From an uncultured Cohaesibacter sp. (GTDB lineage: Bacteria; Pseudomonadota; Alphaproteobacteria; Rhizobiales; Cohaesibacteraceae): DNA of 64,000 bases. Of the stretch, positions 19,967 through 28,848 are shown piece after piece (position 1 is the stretch's first letter; each line of letters opens with the position of its first letter). The stretch lies in assembly GCF_963676275.1 (NCBI RefSeq), contig NZ_OY781091.1, forward strand, positions 4,917,001 to 4,981,000, in the 5' to 3' direction. The translations under genes were made by a program, and so were the position numbers. Below the pieces are notes generated by a model. The model ran no database searches, had not been told where the DNA came from, and saw nothing but the letters and a program-made list of their open reading frames with translations.

Positions 19967-20128
19967 ATCGCGTCCTGTCTTGTTCGACGGGTTGGTAGCT
20001 TGGCAATATTGTCTGTGTAGCGGGAAAATGTGTTCACATAATGTTCTTGAAGCACAACCGGAAACATCATATGGTTGTTTCCATTCATCTGTTTCGCATT
20101 ATTGTTGTATTTTCTTTTCGGGTCCATC

Positions 20129-21655
20129 ATGGTTTCCCATATTCACACCGTATCTTTTCAGGGCATCGCCGCAACGCCGGTCGATGTGCAGGTGCATGTG
20201 GCGTCCGGCTTGCCAGCCTTTACCATCGTCGGTCTGCCCGACAAGGCGGTGGCTGAAAGTCGCGAGCGTGTGCGTGCGGCTCTCTCGGCTTCGGGGCTTT
20301 CCCTGCCGCCAAAGCGCATCACCGTCAATCTTGCTCCTGCTGATCTGCCCAAGGAAGGCAGCCATTTCGATTTGCCGATTGCGCTGGGGCTGATGGCCGC
20401 GATCGGGGCCATTCCGGCAGATAGCCTTGATGCCTATACGGTGCTGGGCGAATTGGCGCTCGACGGGCGGCTGGCATCGGTGGTCGGTGTCCTGCCGGCA
20501 GCCATTGCCGCCAATGCCGAGGAGCGCGGCCTGATCTGTCCGCTGGACTGTGGGCCTGAGGCCGCATGGGCCGATCCGGACATGGATATTCTGGCCCCTG
20601 ACAGCCTCATTTCCCTGGCCAATCATTTCAAGGGCAGTCAGGTGCTCTCGCGGCCGCGTGCATCCATTCGCGATCCCAGGCAATCCCTGCTCGATTTGCG
20701 CGATATCAAGGGGCAGGAAATGGCCAAGCGGGCGCTGGAAGTGACCGCCGCCGGTGGCCATAACATGTTGATGGTCGGCCCTCCCGGCTCGGGCAAATCC
20801 ATGCTGGCCGCGCGACTGCCGACCATTTTGCCGCCGCTTTCACCGGCCGAATTGCTCGATGTCTCGATGATCCAGTCCATCGCCGGGCTTCTGCCAAATG
20901 GACAATTGTCCGTTGCCCGCCCCTTCCGCAGCCCCCATCATTCCGCTTCCATGGCTGCCATGGTCGGCGGTGGCATGAAGGCCAAGCCGGGGGAAGTGGC
21001 GCTTGCCCATAACGGCATTCTGTTTCTTGACGAATTGCCCGAATTTTCACCTCAGGTGCTCGACAGTCTGCGCCAACCGATTGAAAGCGGCGAAGCGGTG
21101 ATTGCCCGCGCCAATCATCGGGTCACCTATCCGGCCCGCTTCCAGCTGATTGCAGCGATGAATCCCTGCCGCTGTGGTCATGCCGGAGAACCCGGCTATG
21201 TCTGCAAGCGTGGCCCGCGCTGCGCCGCCGATTATCAGGCCCGCATTTCCGGCCCTCTGCTCGATCGGTTCGATCTGCGAGTGGAGGTGCCTGCGGTCTC
21301 GGCCAGCGATCTGATGTTGCCACCCAGCAAGGAGGGCTCGGAAGAGGTTGGCGCTCGCGTCCGGCAGGCACGCCAACTCCAGAAACAGCGCTTTGCCGCG
21401 CTGGGCCAGCAAACTGTCATCACCAATGCGCAATGTCCGGCCAGCATGATCGAGCAGATTTGCCAGCCTTCCGGGGAAGCCCGCAAGCTGCTGGCCCATG
21501 CCGCCCAGAGCATGGCGCTGTCGGCGCGTGGCTATCATCGGGTGCTCAAACTGGCCCGCACTCTGGCCGATCTGGCCGGACGGGAGCAACCCGCAAGCGA
21601 GGAAATAGCCGAGGCGCTGGGCTATCGCATGTCGACCCCCTCGCTGGTGGCCTGA
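20129..21655 (+). CDS. ComM/YifB family Mg chelatase-like AAA ATPase
   Basis: A 508-residue AAA+ protein. The N-terminal ChlI-like domain begins VSFQGIAATPVDVQVHVASG; the Walker A is GPPGSGKSM near 217-225, Walker B is ILFLDELPEF, and a cysteine-rich insert (CRCGH, later CKRGPRC) precedes GPLLDRFDL. ComM is a branch-migration helicase helping natural transformation in Vibrio; in many bacteria the role is unknown. I start at ATG 20129 because the 18 codons upstream are hydrophobic and unlike the family. Confidence 0.92.
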   Translation: MVSHIHTVSFQGIAATPVDVQVHVASGLPAFTIVGLPDKAVAESRERVRAALSASGLSLPPKRITVNLAPADLPKEGSHFDLPIALGLMAAIGAIPADSLDAYTVLGELALDGRLASVVGVLPAAIAANAEERGLICPLDCGPEAAWADPDMDILAPDSLISLANHFKGSQVLSRPRASIRDPRQSLLDLRDIKGQEMAKRALEVTAAGGHNMLMVGPPGSGKSMLAARLPTILPPLSPAELLDVSMIQSIAGLLPNGQLSVARPFRSPHHSASMAAMVGGGMKAKPGEVALAHNGILFLDELPEFSPQVLDSLRQPIESGEAVIARANHRVTYPARFQLIAAMNPCRCGHAGEPGYVCKRGPRCAADYQARISGPLLDRFDLRVEVPAVSASDLMLPPSKEGSEEVGARVRQARQLQKQRFAALGQQTVITNAQCPASMIEQICQPSGEARKLLAHAAQSMALSARGYHRVLKLARTLADLAGREQPASEEIAEALGYRMSTPSLVA

Positions 21656-21731
21656 TTGACAGCTTACCGGGAGAGACTTTGTTTCGTGTACGAAATGAAA
21701 TTTTCGTCAGATCCGCCTGTTGCGCCGGATG

Positions 21732-22160
21732 TTAGTCAAAATTTTTCGAGGAACGCAATTTCTTGATGGCACCATGTTTGGTCTTGCTGTCCAGACGCCG
21801 CTTCTTGCTGGCCTTTGTCGGCTTTGTGGCGATACGTCGCTTGGGGCGATAGGCCGCCTTCTCGATCAGGGCGACCAACCGTTCGACGGCTTCTTCCCGG
21901 TTGCGGGCCTGGGTACGGTGGGTTTGCACCTGCATCACCAGCTCGCCCTCCTGTGTCATCAGATGGGCCGCCTGTCGCTTCAGATTTGCCTTGATATAAG
22001 GGGGCAGAGAGGGAGAATTGCGCACATCAAAGCGCAATTCCACTGCGGTGGAAACCTTGTTGACATTCTGCCCGCCCGGACCGGAGGAGCGAATGAAACG
22101 TTCCTGCAACTCGTCCGCGTCAAGACTCAGGCCTTCCTTGATGAAGATGCGATCAGACAT
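21732..22160 (-). CDS. arfB: Alternative ribosome-rescue factor ArfB (YaeJ-type peptidyl-tRNA hydrolase)
   Basis: A 142-residue protein that releases peptide from ribosomes stalled without a stop codon. The catalytic GGQ lies in FIRSSGPGGQNVNKVST near residues 23-39, and the C-terminal tail is strongly basic (KPTKASKKRRLDSKTKHGAIKK), the part that enters the empty mRNA channel. There is no codon-recognition domain, which separates it from RF1 and RF2. It converges with comM. Confidence 0.93.
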   Translation of the reverse strand: MSDRIFIKEGLSLDADELQERFIRSSGPGGQNVNKVSTAVELRFDVRNSPSLPPYIKANLKRQAAHLMTQEGELVMQVQTHRTQARNREEAVERLVALIEKAAYRPKRRIATKPTKASKKRRLDSKTKHGAIKKLRSSKNFD

Positions 22161-22230
22161 GGTTTTCGGCTCGCTGGTGGGAAAATCAGGCGAGCCCAGT
22201 CATAGCGCTTCCGGACGCAACTTGCATCCC

Positions 22231-23697
22231 CTATCCGAAAATTTTCAAAAAGGAGAGAAGCTTGCGAATGGCGGGCCGTGCCGGTAGCTCGCCAAAGGCA
22301 CTGATGGCCGCCCTCCGGCCGATTTCCGCATAGGTCGGATAGGGCGAAACATAGCCCGTAACGGCCTTGATATTCATTTTCTGGGCGACGATCAGAGACC
22401 ACATATTGATGATCTCTCCGGCATTGGCCCCGACCACGGAAGCGCCAAGCACCAGCCCCTTGCGATTGGTGATGATCTTGATGAAACCGATTGTCGAGCG
22501 ATCCGCCTGTGCGCGATCATTTTCCGCATAGGGCCAGCGCAACACTCGGATCTTCCGGAATTTCTGCCGCGCCTGATCCTCGCTGTAACCCACATGAGCC
22601 ATTTCCGGATCTGAAAAAGTGACGCGAGGCAGGATATGGAGATTCTCCTTGGCACCCAGCTTGAACAGGATATTGCGCACCACAAGACCGGCATGGTAAC
22701 CGGCCACATGGGTAAATTGCATGCCGCCGGTGACATCGCCGATGGCATAGACCCGCCTGTTACTGGTTTTCATTTTCGCGTTGACCGCAATGCCGTGCGC
22801 GTCAAAGCGGATGCCTGCATTCTCCAGTGCCAGTCCGTCGACATTCGGCTTGCGGCCTGCTGCAACAAGCAGATGGCTGGCTTCTATCACATCAGCGCTG
22901 CCCGCCTCCTGCGCCTGCCCGCCCTGCCTTATATGAAGTCTGGCGGCATGAGGGGCGGTCTGCTCACCGGCCAGCGGTTCGATATGTTCGATCGTTACGC
23001 CCTCATGGATGGTGATGCCTTCTCTTTTGAGCTGGTCGATGACGAGAGAAGACAGTTCCGGATCTTCCCTCGAAAGCAGGCTGTCGGCTTCCAATATGGT
23101 AACCGCGCTGCCAAGGCGTCGATGCGCCTGCGCCAGTTCCACACCAATGGGGCCTCCGCCGATGATAACCAGATGCCGGGGTCGCTCTGTGAGGGAAAAG
23201 ATCGTTTCATTGGTCAGGCAGGCGACAGTTTCGATGCCTGCAATCGCCGGGATGCTGGCAGAGGATCCCGTTGCGATGACAAAGGCCCGCGCCCTGATTT
23301 CGATTTCACCATCAGCGGTGACGAGGGTGCGGGCATCCTTGAACAGCCCCGCCTGCCGGATGACCCGAACGCCGAGGCCCTCGAAGCGTTCCACCGAATC
23401 ATTGGGAGCAATCGCATTGATCACGCTGTGGACATGATCATGGACCGCCTGAAAATCCACCCTTGGCTCGACAGAGCTGATGCCGAACAGATTGGCCTGA
23501 CGCATGCCGTGGGCATGTCTGGCCGCTGCAATCAGGGCCTTGGAGGGGACGCAGCCTGCATTGAGGCAATCCCCGCCCATCTGGTTTTTCTCCAGCAAAA
23601 CGACCTTTTCACCGAACGCGGCGGCGGCAGCAGCCACGGTCAAACCGCCCGAACCTGCACCAATCACACAAATGTCTGCCTGTATCTGCTCGCTCAT
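22231..23697 (-). CDS. FAD-dependent pyridine nucleotide-disulfide oxidoreductase, MerA/lipoamide-dehydrogenase-like
   Basis: A 488-residue class I flavoprotein disulfide reductase. It has the FAD-binding GAGSGG near residue 13, the redox pair C44/C49 in GGDCLNAGCVPSK, an NAD(P) site GGGPIGVELAQAHRRLG and VYAIGDVTG. The C-terminal catalytic region reads YVSPYPTYAEIG, so the His of lipoamide dehydrogenase (HPT.SE) is replaced by Tyr453, as in some MerA-type enzymes. MerA N-terminal and C-terminal metal-binding cysteines are absent. It lies 63 bases downstream of a TVP38/TMEM64 gene, a recurring pairing. The substrate is unknown. Confidence 0.85.
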   Translation of the reverse strand: MSEQIQADICVIGAGSGGLTVAAAAAAFGEKVVLLEKNQMGGDCLNAGCVPSKALIAAARHAHGMRQANLFGISSVEPRVDFQAVHDHVHSVINAIAPNDSVERFEGLGVRVIRQAGLFKDARTLVTADGEIEIRARAFVIATGSSASIPAIAGIETVACLTNETIFSLTERPRHLVIIGGGPIGVELAQAHRRLGSAVTILEADSLLSREDPELSSLVIDQLKREGITIHEGVTIEHIEPLAGEQTAPHAARLHIRQGGQAQEAGSADVIEASHLLVAAGRKPNVDGLALENAGIRFDAHGIAVNAKMKTSNRRVYAIGDVTGGMQFTHVAGYHAGLVVRNILFKLGAKENLHILPRVTFSDPEMAHVGYSEDQARQKFRKIRVLRWPYAENDRAQADRSTIGFIKIITNRKGLVLGASVVGANAGEIINMWSLIVAQKMNIKAVTGYVSPYPTYAEIGRRAAISAFGELPARPAIRKLLSFLKIFG

Positions 23698-23760
23698 AAT
23701 CGCTCTCGAATATCCGTAAAATCGACAATGTGGCCCATGGTAATGATCAATTTTCCTGCC

Positions 23761-24558
23761 TCAAGCTGAATTCTCGCCTTTCCGCTCTTTTTTCAGGGTC
23801 TTGAGCAGAGGTGGAATGAGCGCAACCGCTCCCATGGCCACCAGAGCGGCAATCAATTCGCCGGTGATGACCGCGCTCGTATCCAGTGTGAGGGCGCAGG
23901 AAGGGTCTTCCAGACATCCCGGTTTGCTCGCCAGCTGGGCCGCAATCACGCTGTCCAGTCCCGAGCCAACGAGCGCATAGGCCAGAGTGCCGGGCAGGAT
24001 GCCGATCAGCGTGGCCAGCAGATAGACATCGAAGCGCACCTTCAATAGAGCAGGCACGATATTGATCAGCCAGAAGGGAAAGAGCGGCACAAGGCGCAGG
24101 AACAGCATGTAATGGAAGGCATTTTCGGCAAAGCCGGTTGCGAATCTCTCGACAAAGCCTCCGGCTCTGGCGCGCAATGACGAGCCAAAGGCCGAGCGGG
24201 CGGCAAGAAAAACGATACCGGCACCAAGGCTTGCGGCGACAACCGTCACCAGACCGCCAATGATCCAGCCAAACAGCAATCCGCCGACAATGGTCAGAAA
24301 GCTGGCACCGGGAAAGGAAATGGCCACTGCGAGGCTATAAATGAGGCCATAGAGCAGCAGCGCCAGTCCGAAATGCTGATCCACATAGGAGGCAAGATCG
24401 GCGCGATTCGCCACCAGACTTTCCAGCGTGAAATAATGATGCCAGCCCTGCGAAAAACCGAACAGCATCAGCACCAGCAGCGCCAGCAGCGGGGTCCATT
24501 TTTTAAGAAAGGCTGTCACAGCGCTGTCCTTGCTGATTTGGCTGGTCTGGTCGGTCAT
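23761..24558 (-). CDS. TVP38/TMEM64 family (VTT domain) inner-membrane protein
   Basis: A 265-residue membrane protein of the SNARE-associated/VTT-domain family, related to DedA. It has about five hydrophobic segments and the signature AISFPGASFLTIVGGLLFG followed by FLRLVPLFPFWLINIVPALL. DedA-like proteins are linked to lipid or polyprenyl-phosphate transport. I chose the ATG at 24556-24558 (MTDQTS); the 29 codons upstream lack family features. It precedes the disulfide oxidoreductase gene on the same strand and is probably co-transcribed with it. Confidence 0.87.
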   Translation of the reverse strand: MTDQTSQISKDSAVTAFLKKWTPLLALLVLMLFGFSQGWHHYFTLESLVANRADLASYVDQHFGLALLLYGLIYSLAVAISFPGASFLTIVGGLLFGWIIGGLVTVVAASLGAGIVFLAARSAFGSSLRARAGGFVERFATGFAENAFHYMLFLRLVPLFPFWLINIVPALLKVRFDVYLLATLIGILPGTLAYALVGSGLDSVIAAQLASKPGCLEDPSCALTLDTSAVITGELIAALVAMGAVALIPPLLKTLKKERKGENSA

Positions 24559-24807
24559 CAACAGTCGGTCTCTTGTTGCAGAAAGAATGTAGCAGATACT
24601 GCCTCGGTGAAATGCCTGATATATTGTATATAGCCGCAAAGCCACGCCGCGTGATGCCTCTCACCAGCATTTGATGGCGGCGGGCCCATTGGTCACGGTG
24701 GCGTGAGTGAGGGGGCTGTTTTTGTGATCAGCAATCCTTTTTTATGCAACAAAGCGGTGTGTTGGGTGCAAGATGGTCAAGAATTGGCGATTTTTCTTTG
24801 CTGACGA

Positions 24808-24836
24808 TTGACTCAAAGCCCGCATCTCCGTATAAG
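24808..24836 (+). promoter_or_regulatory. Sigma-70-type promoter upstream of rpmH
   Basis: TTGACT (24808-24813), exactly 17 bases, then TATAAG (24831-24836). This is the best promoter match in the window and would start transcription near 24843, about 108 bases before rpmH. Confidence 0.75.
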
Positions 24837-24863
24837 CCAAGCCAAGTGTATCAGGATAGCGGA

Positions 24864-24891
24864 AAGCGTCTCTCTGGAGGCGCTTCTTTTT
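24864..24891 (+). terminator. Terminator-like hairpin in the rpmH leader (possible attenuator)
   Basis: AAGCGTCTC (24864-24872) and GAGGCGCTT (24877-24885) form a 9-bp stem with one T-G wobble and a TCTG loop, followed by CTTTTTA. It lies about 20 bases after the predicted transcription start and 60 bases before the rpmH ATG. An alternative outer helix AGCGG (24858-24862) with CCGCT (24893-24897) would enclose the T run. Confidence 0.6.
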
Positions 24892-24924
24892 ACCGCTCTG
24901 GTAGGATTTGAGAAAATCAATAAA

Positions 24925-24950
24925 GGGGCCGCGCAAGCGGTATAAAGCCC
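24925..24950 (+). promoter_or_regulatory. Hairpin over the rpmH ribosome binding site
   Basis: Directly before the ATG, CCGC (24929-24932), loop GCAA, GCGG (24937-24940) form a GNRA-capped stem, extended across a bulge by GGG (24926-24928) pairing with CCC (24948-24950). The only purine-rich candidate ribosome binding site (AAAGGGG) falls in this structure, so it may limit translation. Confidence 0.4.
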
Positions 24951-25085
24951 ATGAAACGGACTTATCAGCCAAGCCGACTGGTGCGCAAGCGCCGCCACGG
25001 CTTCCGGGCTCGCATGGCAACCAAGAATGGCCGTCAGGTCTTGGCTCGCCGCCGGGCAAAAGGACGCAAGCGTCTTTCCGCTTAA
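24951..25085 (+). CDS. rpmH: 50S ribosomal protein L34
   Basis: A 44-residue, very basic ribosomal protein: [17 protein letters not shown] at the start, then [18 protein letters not shown] and KGRKRLSA at the end, the full canonical L34 length. It lies upstream of rnpA, the near-universal bacterial order. A dedicated promoter and two leader hairpins precede it. Confidence 0.97.
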   Translation: MKRTYQPSRLVRKRRHGFRARMATKNGRQVLARRRAKGRKRLSA

Positions 25086-25221
25086 GGCAATTTGCATCAA
25101 CCGCCAGAATTTAAGCGTTTGAGCTTCAAATCTGGCGGTTTTGCATGTCCGGGACAATCATTCCCCATCTTTTTCAAATGTCGGGATGAACGACCCCGGG
25201 GAGCGCTTCAGGGAGGCACGC

Positions 25222-25641
25222 ATGCTTCGATTGAAAAAGCGCAGCGAATTCTTAGCCGCGGCCAGGGGAGTGCGTCTCTCGCGTCGCGGTTTTGTGCTTC
25301 AGGCCATCAGACGCATGCCGGAAGACGAGAAACCGGCGCGTGTCGGTTATACGGTGACCAAGAAGGTCGGCAACGCAGTGATTCGCAACAGGGTGAAACG
25401 CCGCTTGCGCGAAATGGCACGTCTTTTCGGGCCGGAGCATCTTGATGCCGGCTGGGACTATGTTCTCATCGGACGATATGGCGCGTTGCATTTGCCTTTT
25501 GATTCTCTCTGCGCCGATTTCAGGGGATGTGCACGCGATCTTGCCGCAGGCAAGACCGACAGGATGCGGCCCTCACCGCTTCGCTCCGGTTCGCGCAAGC
25601 ATCCATCCGGGTCATCGGCTCCGAGGCAAAAATCTGTCTGA
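25222..25641 (+). CDS. rnpA: Ribonuclease P protein component
   Basis: A 139-residue protein that assists the RNase P RNA in 5' maturation of tRNAs. It begins MLRLKKRSEFLAAARGVRLS and contains the RNR signature VGNAVIRNRVKRRLREMAR. GGGAGG at 25211-25216 sits five bases before ATG 25222, which fixes the start; an upstream TTG at 25141 in the same frame is rejected. The last 25 residues are basic, Ser/Pro-rich and probably disordered. It lies between rpmH and yidC; no yidD is seen between them. Confidence 0.95.
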   Translation: MLRLKKRSEFLAAARGVRLSRRGFVLQAIRRMPEDEKPARVGYTVTKKVGNAVIRNRVKRRLREMARLFGPEHLDAGWDYVLIGRYGALHLPFDSLCADFRGCARDLAAGKTDRMRPSPLRSGSRKHPSGSSAPRQKSV

Positions 25642-25912
25642 GAGAACAGACAATGCAGCAACCGGTCTTGTCCCCCTTGGGGCCGAATCAGGCACCGGTT
25701 GGAATAAGAAGCAAAAGAAGCAGAAGAATATCAGTATTTGCCCTGATTTCAGCCACTCCTAAGGCTGTAGTGAGGCGCACAAAATGAAACCAGACACTTG
25801 ACTTGGCAGCATCAAGCGGCCAATTGGGTGTATATCAAGTCGGATTTGCCAGACCGTAACCGTCCGGGTCAGCATTCAAATTCGGCACTCAAATATGGGA
25901 TGAAGAAAGTCG

Positions 25913-27733
25913 ATGGAAAATAATCGCAATCTCTTCCTTGCCATAGCCCTGTCTTTCATTGTGTTGCTGGGATGGCAGTATTTTGTCGCCGGACCGCGCA
26001 TGGAAGCAGAAAGGGCGCGGCAGGAACAACTTGCAGCCCAAGAGGCAGCGCAGCAGGCAACAGGGCAAGGCAGCTCCAGCGAGCATGCTGATACGGCCCC
26101 TACCCCCGGCGCTCCGGCAGGCAATGTGACCGCAACGACACAGGGTGCCGTGCCTCTGAGCCCGCAGGCGGCGCTTTCCCAGTCGGCACGCATCGAAATC
26201 GACACGCCAAAGCTGTCCGGCTCGCTGAATCTGACCGGAGCCCGCATCGATGATCTGCATCTGCGAGATTATCGCGAGACCCTTGAGGAAGACAGCCCGA
26301 CCATTACGCTGCTTGCGCCATCCGGCTCCCAGCAACCCTATTATGCCGAATTCGGCTGGGTTTCCGGCTCTGGCGACATCGCCCTGCCCAATGCCAACAC
26401 GGTATGGACCGCTCCGGAAGATGCCAAGCTGACGCTGGAACAGCCGCTCGTGCTGACCTGGGACAATGGCGCGGGCCTCACCTTCGTGCGTACCATCTCT
26501 GTGGATAACAATTATCTGTTCACCATCGATCAGAAAGTTGAAAACAGCTCGGACGCCTCCATCGCGCTTTATCCTTACGGCCTGATTTCCCGCCATGGCA
26601 CCATCAAGACCACCGGCATCTATATCCTGCATGAAGGTTTGATTGGGGTTGATGGCGAAGACGGTTTGCAGGAAGTCAAATACAAGGATATCGCTGAAGA
26701 CAAGATCAAGCAGCCTGCAAAGACGTCTCAGGGCTGGGTCGGTATCACCGACAAATATTGGGCAACGGCGGTCATCCCGCCACAGGGCCAGACCTTCCAG
26801 CCCAGCTTCCGCTATAACGAGATTGCAGGCAAACCCGCCTATCAGTCCGATTATCTGGGTGATGCGATCAGCGTAGCGGCTGGTTCGAGCGCCTCCTACA
26901 AGACATCCCTGTTTGCCGGCGCCAAGGAAGTTGCGACGCTCAGGAAAGTCGAAGACGAGACCAAGGCGCTCAATTTCGACCTGATGATCGACTGGGGCTG
27001 GTTCTATTTCATCACCAAGCCGATGTTCTGGGCAATCGACCATCTCTATGGTCTGGTTGGCAACTTCGGTATCGCCGTTCTCCTGATCACCGTTATCGTC
27101 AAGGCGATCTTCTTCCCGCTGGCCAGCAAGTCCTATGCTTCCATGGCCAAAATGAAGCTGCTGCAGCCGAAGATGGAAGAGATCAAGAAGAATATGGGCG
27201 ACGACAAGCAGGCCCAGCAGCAGGCGATCATGAAGCTCTATCAGGAAGAGAAGGTCAATCCGCTGGCCGGTTGCTTGCCAATCGCCATTCAGATCCCGGT
27301 CTTCTTCTCCCTCTATAAGGTGCTTTATACCACCATCGAGATGCGCCATGCGCCTTTCTTTGGCTGGATTCAGGATCTGTCTGCGCCGGACCCGACCAAC
27401 CTGTTCACCCTGTTCGGTCTGGTTCCATGGGATACCCCGGCCTTTCTGGCGATCGGTATCTGGCCGATCATCATGGGTATCACCATGTTCGTCCAGATGA
27501 AGCTGAACCCGACACCTCCTGATCCGACCCAGAAGATGATCTTCACCTGGATGCCAATCATGTTCACCTTCATGCTGGCGCGCATGCCGGCCGGTCTGGT
27601 GATCTATTGGGCTTGGAACAACTCCCTGTCCATTCTCCAGCAGGCAACCATCATGAAAAAGCATGGTACCAAGATCGAGATCTGGTCGAATATCAAGGAC
27701 AGCTTCTCGCGCTCGAAACCCAAGAGCGAATAG
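25913..27733 (+). CDS. yidC: Membrane protein insertase YidC
   Basis: A 606-residue inner-membrane insertase working alone or with SecYEG. It begins with one transmembrane helix (LFLAIALSFIVLLGWQYFV), followed by an Ala/Gln/Ser-rich linker, the large periplasmic beta domain typical of Gram-negative YidC, and the conserved 60KD_IMP core from about residue 355 (KPMFWAIDHLYGLVGNFG, FPLASKSYASMAKMK, NPLAGCLPIAIQIPVFFSLY, RMPAGLVIYWAWNN). A terminator follows directly. Confidence 0.97.
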   Translation: MENNRNLFLAIALSFIVLLGWQYFVAGPRMEAERARQEQLAAQEAAQQATGQGSSSEHADTAPTPGAPAGNVTATTQGAVPLSPQAALSQSARIEIDTPKLSGSLNLTGARIDDLHLRDYRETLEEDSPTITLLAPSGSQQPYYAEFGWVSGSGDIALPNANTVWTAPEDAKLTLEQPLVLTWDNGAGLTFVRTISVDNNYLFTIDQKVENSSDASIALYPYGLISRHGTIKTTGIYILHEGLIGVDGEDGLQEVKYKDIAEDKIKQPAKTSQGWVGITDKYWATAVIPPQGQTFQPSFRYNEIAGKPAYQSDYLGDAISVAAGSSASYKTSLFAGAKEVATLRKVEDETKALNFDLMIDWGWFYFITKPMFWAIDHLYGLVGNFGIAVLLITVIVKAIFFPLASKSYASMAKMKLLQPKMEEIKKNMGDDKQAQQQAIMKLYQEEKVNPLAGCLPIAIQIPVFFSLYKVLYTTIEMRHAPFFGWIQDLSAPDPTNLFTLFGLVPWDTPAFLAIGIWPIIMGITMFVQMKLNPTPPDPTQKMIFTWMPIMFTFMLARMPAGLVIYWAWNNSLSILQQATIMKKHGTKIEIWSNIKDSFSRSKPKSE

Positions 27734-27755
27734 AATATCCTGATATGACAGAATT

Positions 27756-27780
27756 GGGCGGCCTTCGAGCCGCCCTTTTT
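27756..27780 (+). terminator. Intrinsic terminator after yidC
   Basis: GGGCGGC (27756-27762) and GCCGCCC (27769-27775) form a perfect 7-bp GC stem with loop CTTCGA, followed by TTTTT. Confidence 0.92.
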
Positions 27781-28091
27781 GTTGCCGCATTGCAACATAT
27801 GGTGGTTCTGTAACTTTGCTCCACCTGAAAGGATGCGCGCGCGGCGCAATCCTGATAGGCTTTTACGATCCTTGCAACGCGATCAATAAAGCGAACCGGT
27901 TCGATGAACAGCTAATTTCGGCAAATGGACTATTGCGCAATATGGCCGCTGTCAGCAGGCCATCGGACGCATAGGAGCGACCCATATGTGTCGCATTGTA
28001 ATGTTTTTCCGCCGCATAAATGCATCACCTCCTGCGCAATCCTTGCGGCTGTTCTCCCATCATGACCGGTTTTTATTGAACGAGTATTTCC
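27781..28091. other. Intergenic gap between the yidC terminator and the acetyltransferase
   Basis: I see no gene in this stretch. It presumably holds the promoter of the acetyltransferase or engB, but no convincing -35/-10 pair stands out. Confidence 0.4.
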
Positions 28092-28772
28092 ATGCAAAAC
28101 GAACATTTTGCCAATCCGGATCCTCTTGATCCCTATCCGATCCCGGCTTTCAAACGCACAGTCTTCCTCAAGCCCCTGATCACCAGCCCGCTGATCGAGG
28201 TGGGGGACTTCACCTATTATGACGATCCGCAGACGCCGGAAGAGTTTGAGCACAAGAATGTTCTCTATCATTATGATTTTCTGGGTGATCGCCTGATTAT
28301 CGGAAAATTTTGTGCTCTTGCCACTGGTGTGACCTTCATCATGAACGGGGCCAATCATGATATGCGCGGCATTTCCTGTTATCCATTTGGTATCATGGGA
28401 GGGGGCTGGGGCGATGGCTTTGACGTGGAGGAATTCAAGCGCCTGTCGCGTGGTGATACCATCGTCGGCCATGATGTCTGGATCGGACGCAAAGCGACCA
28501 TCATGCCGGGGGTAACCATCGGCTCGGGCGCCATCATCGGGGCAGGTGCAATGGTCGCCAGCGATGTTCCTGATTATGCCATCGTCGTGGGCAATCCGGC
28601 CAGAGTCATCCGCATGCGGTTTGACGCGGAAACCATAGATCGCCTGCTGGACATTCGCTGGTGGGATTGGCCCATCGAGATGATCAATAGACATCGCTCC
28701 CTCATTCAGGGGGCCGATAGTGAGGCACTGCAAGCCGCCTTAGAGCGCTTTTCCCGCCAGAAGGGCGCATAA
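28092..28772 (+). CDS. CatB-related/Vat-type O-acetyltransferase (left-handed beta-helix)
   Basis: A 226-residue hexapeptide-repeat acetyltransferase. Features of the xenobiotic acetyltransferase (XAT) class are the N-terminal [32 protein letters not shown] with the probable catalytic His, and the hexapeptide coil [33 protein letters not shown], ending [12 protein letters not shown]. Relatives include streptogramin and chloramphenicol acetyltransferases, but many chromosomal members act on unknown acceptors, so resistance cannot be assumed. It lies between yidC and engB, which are usually adjacent, so it looks like an insertion into that cluster. Confidence 0.85.
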   Translation: MQNEHFANPDPLDPYPIPAFKRTVFLKPLITSPLIEVGDFTYYDDPQTPEEFEHKNVLYHYDFLGDRLIIGKFCALATGVTFIMNGANHDMRGISCYPFGIMGGGWGDGFDVEEFKRLSRGDTIVGHDVWIGRKATIMPGVTIGSGAIIGAGAMVASDVPDYAIVVGNPARVIRMRFDAETIDRLLDIRWWDWPIEMINRHRSLIQGADSEALQAALERFSRQKGA

Positions 28773-28848
28773 GTCTCGCTTTCGCGCTTGTTTCCTAGTA
28801 AAAGGCAGGCTAACCAAGCTCTGCCTTTTATATTCCGGGACGCCGATC

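Noticed and set aside
25642-25912. A yidD gene between rnpA and yidC
   Set aside because: Frames in this gap do not show the YidD cysteine motifs and overlap the end of rnpA.
25889-27790. A 633-codon frame antisense to yidC
   Set aside because: Lies entirely opposite a clear YidC; its composition is what the complement of a high-GC third-position gene gives.
28092-28772. Streptogramin or chloramphenicol resistance gene
   Set aside because: The fold and catalytic His fit the XAT class, but many chromosomal members have other acceptors and there is no mobile-element context.
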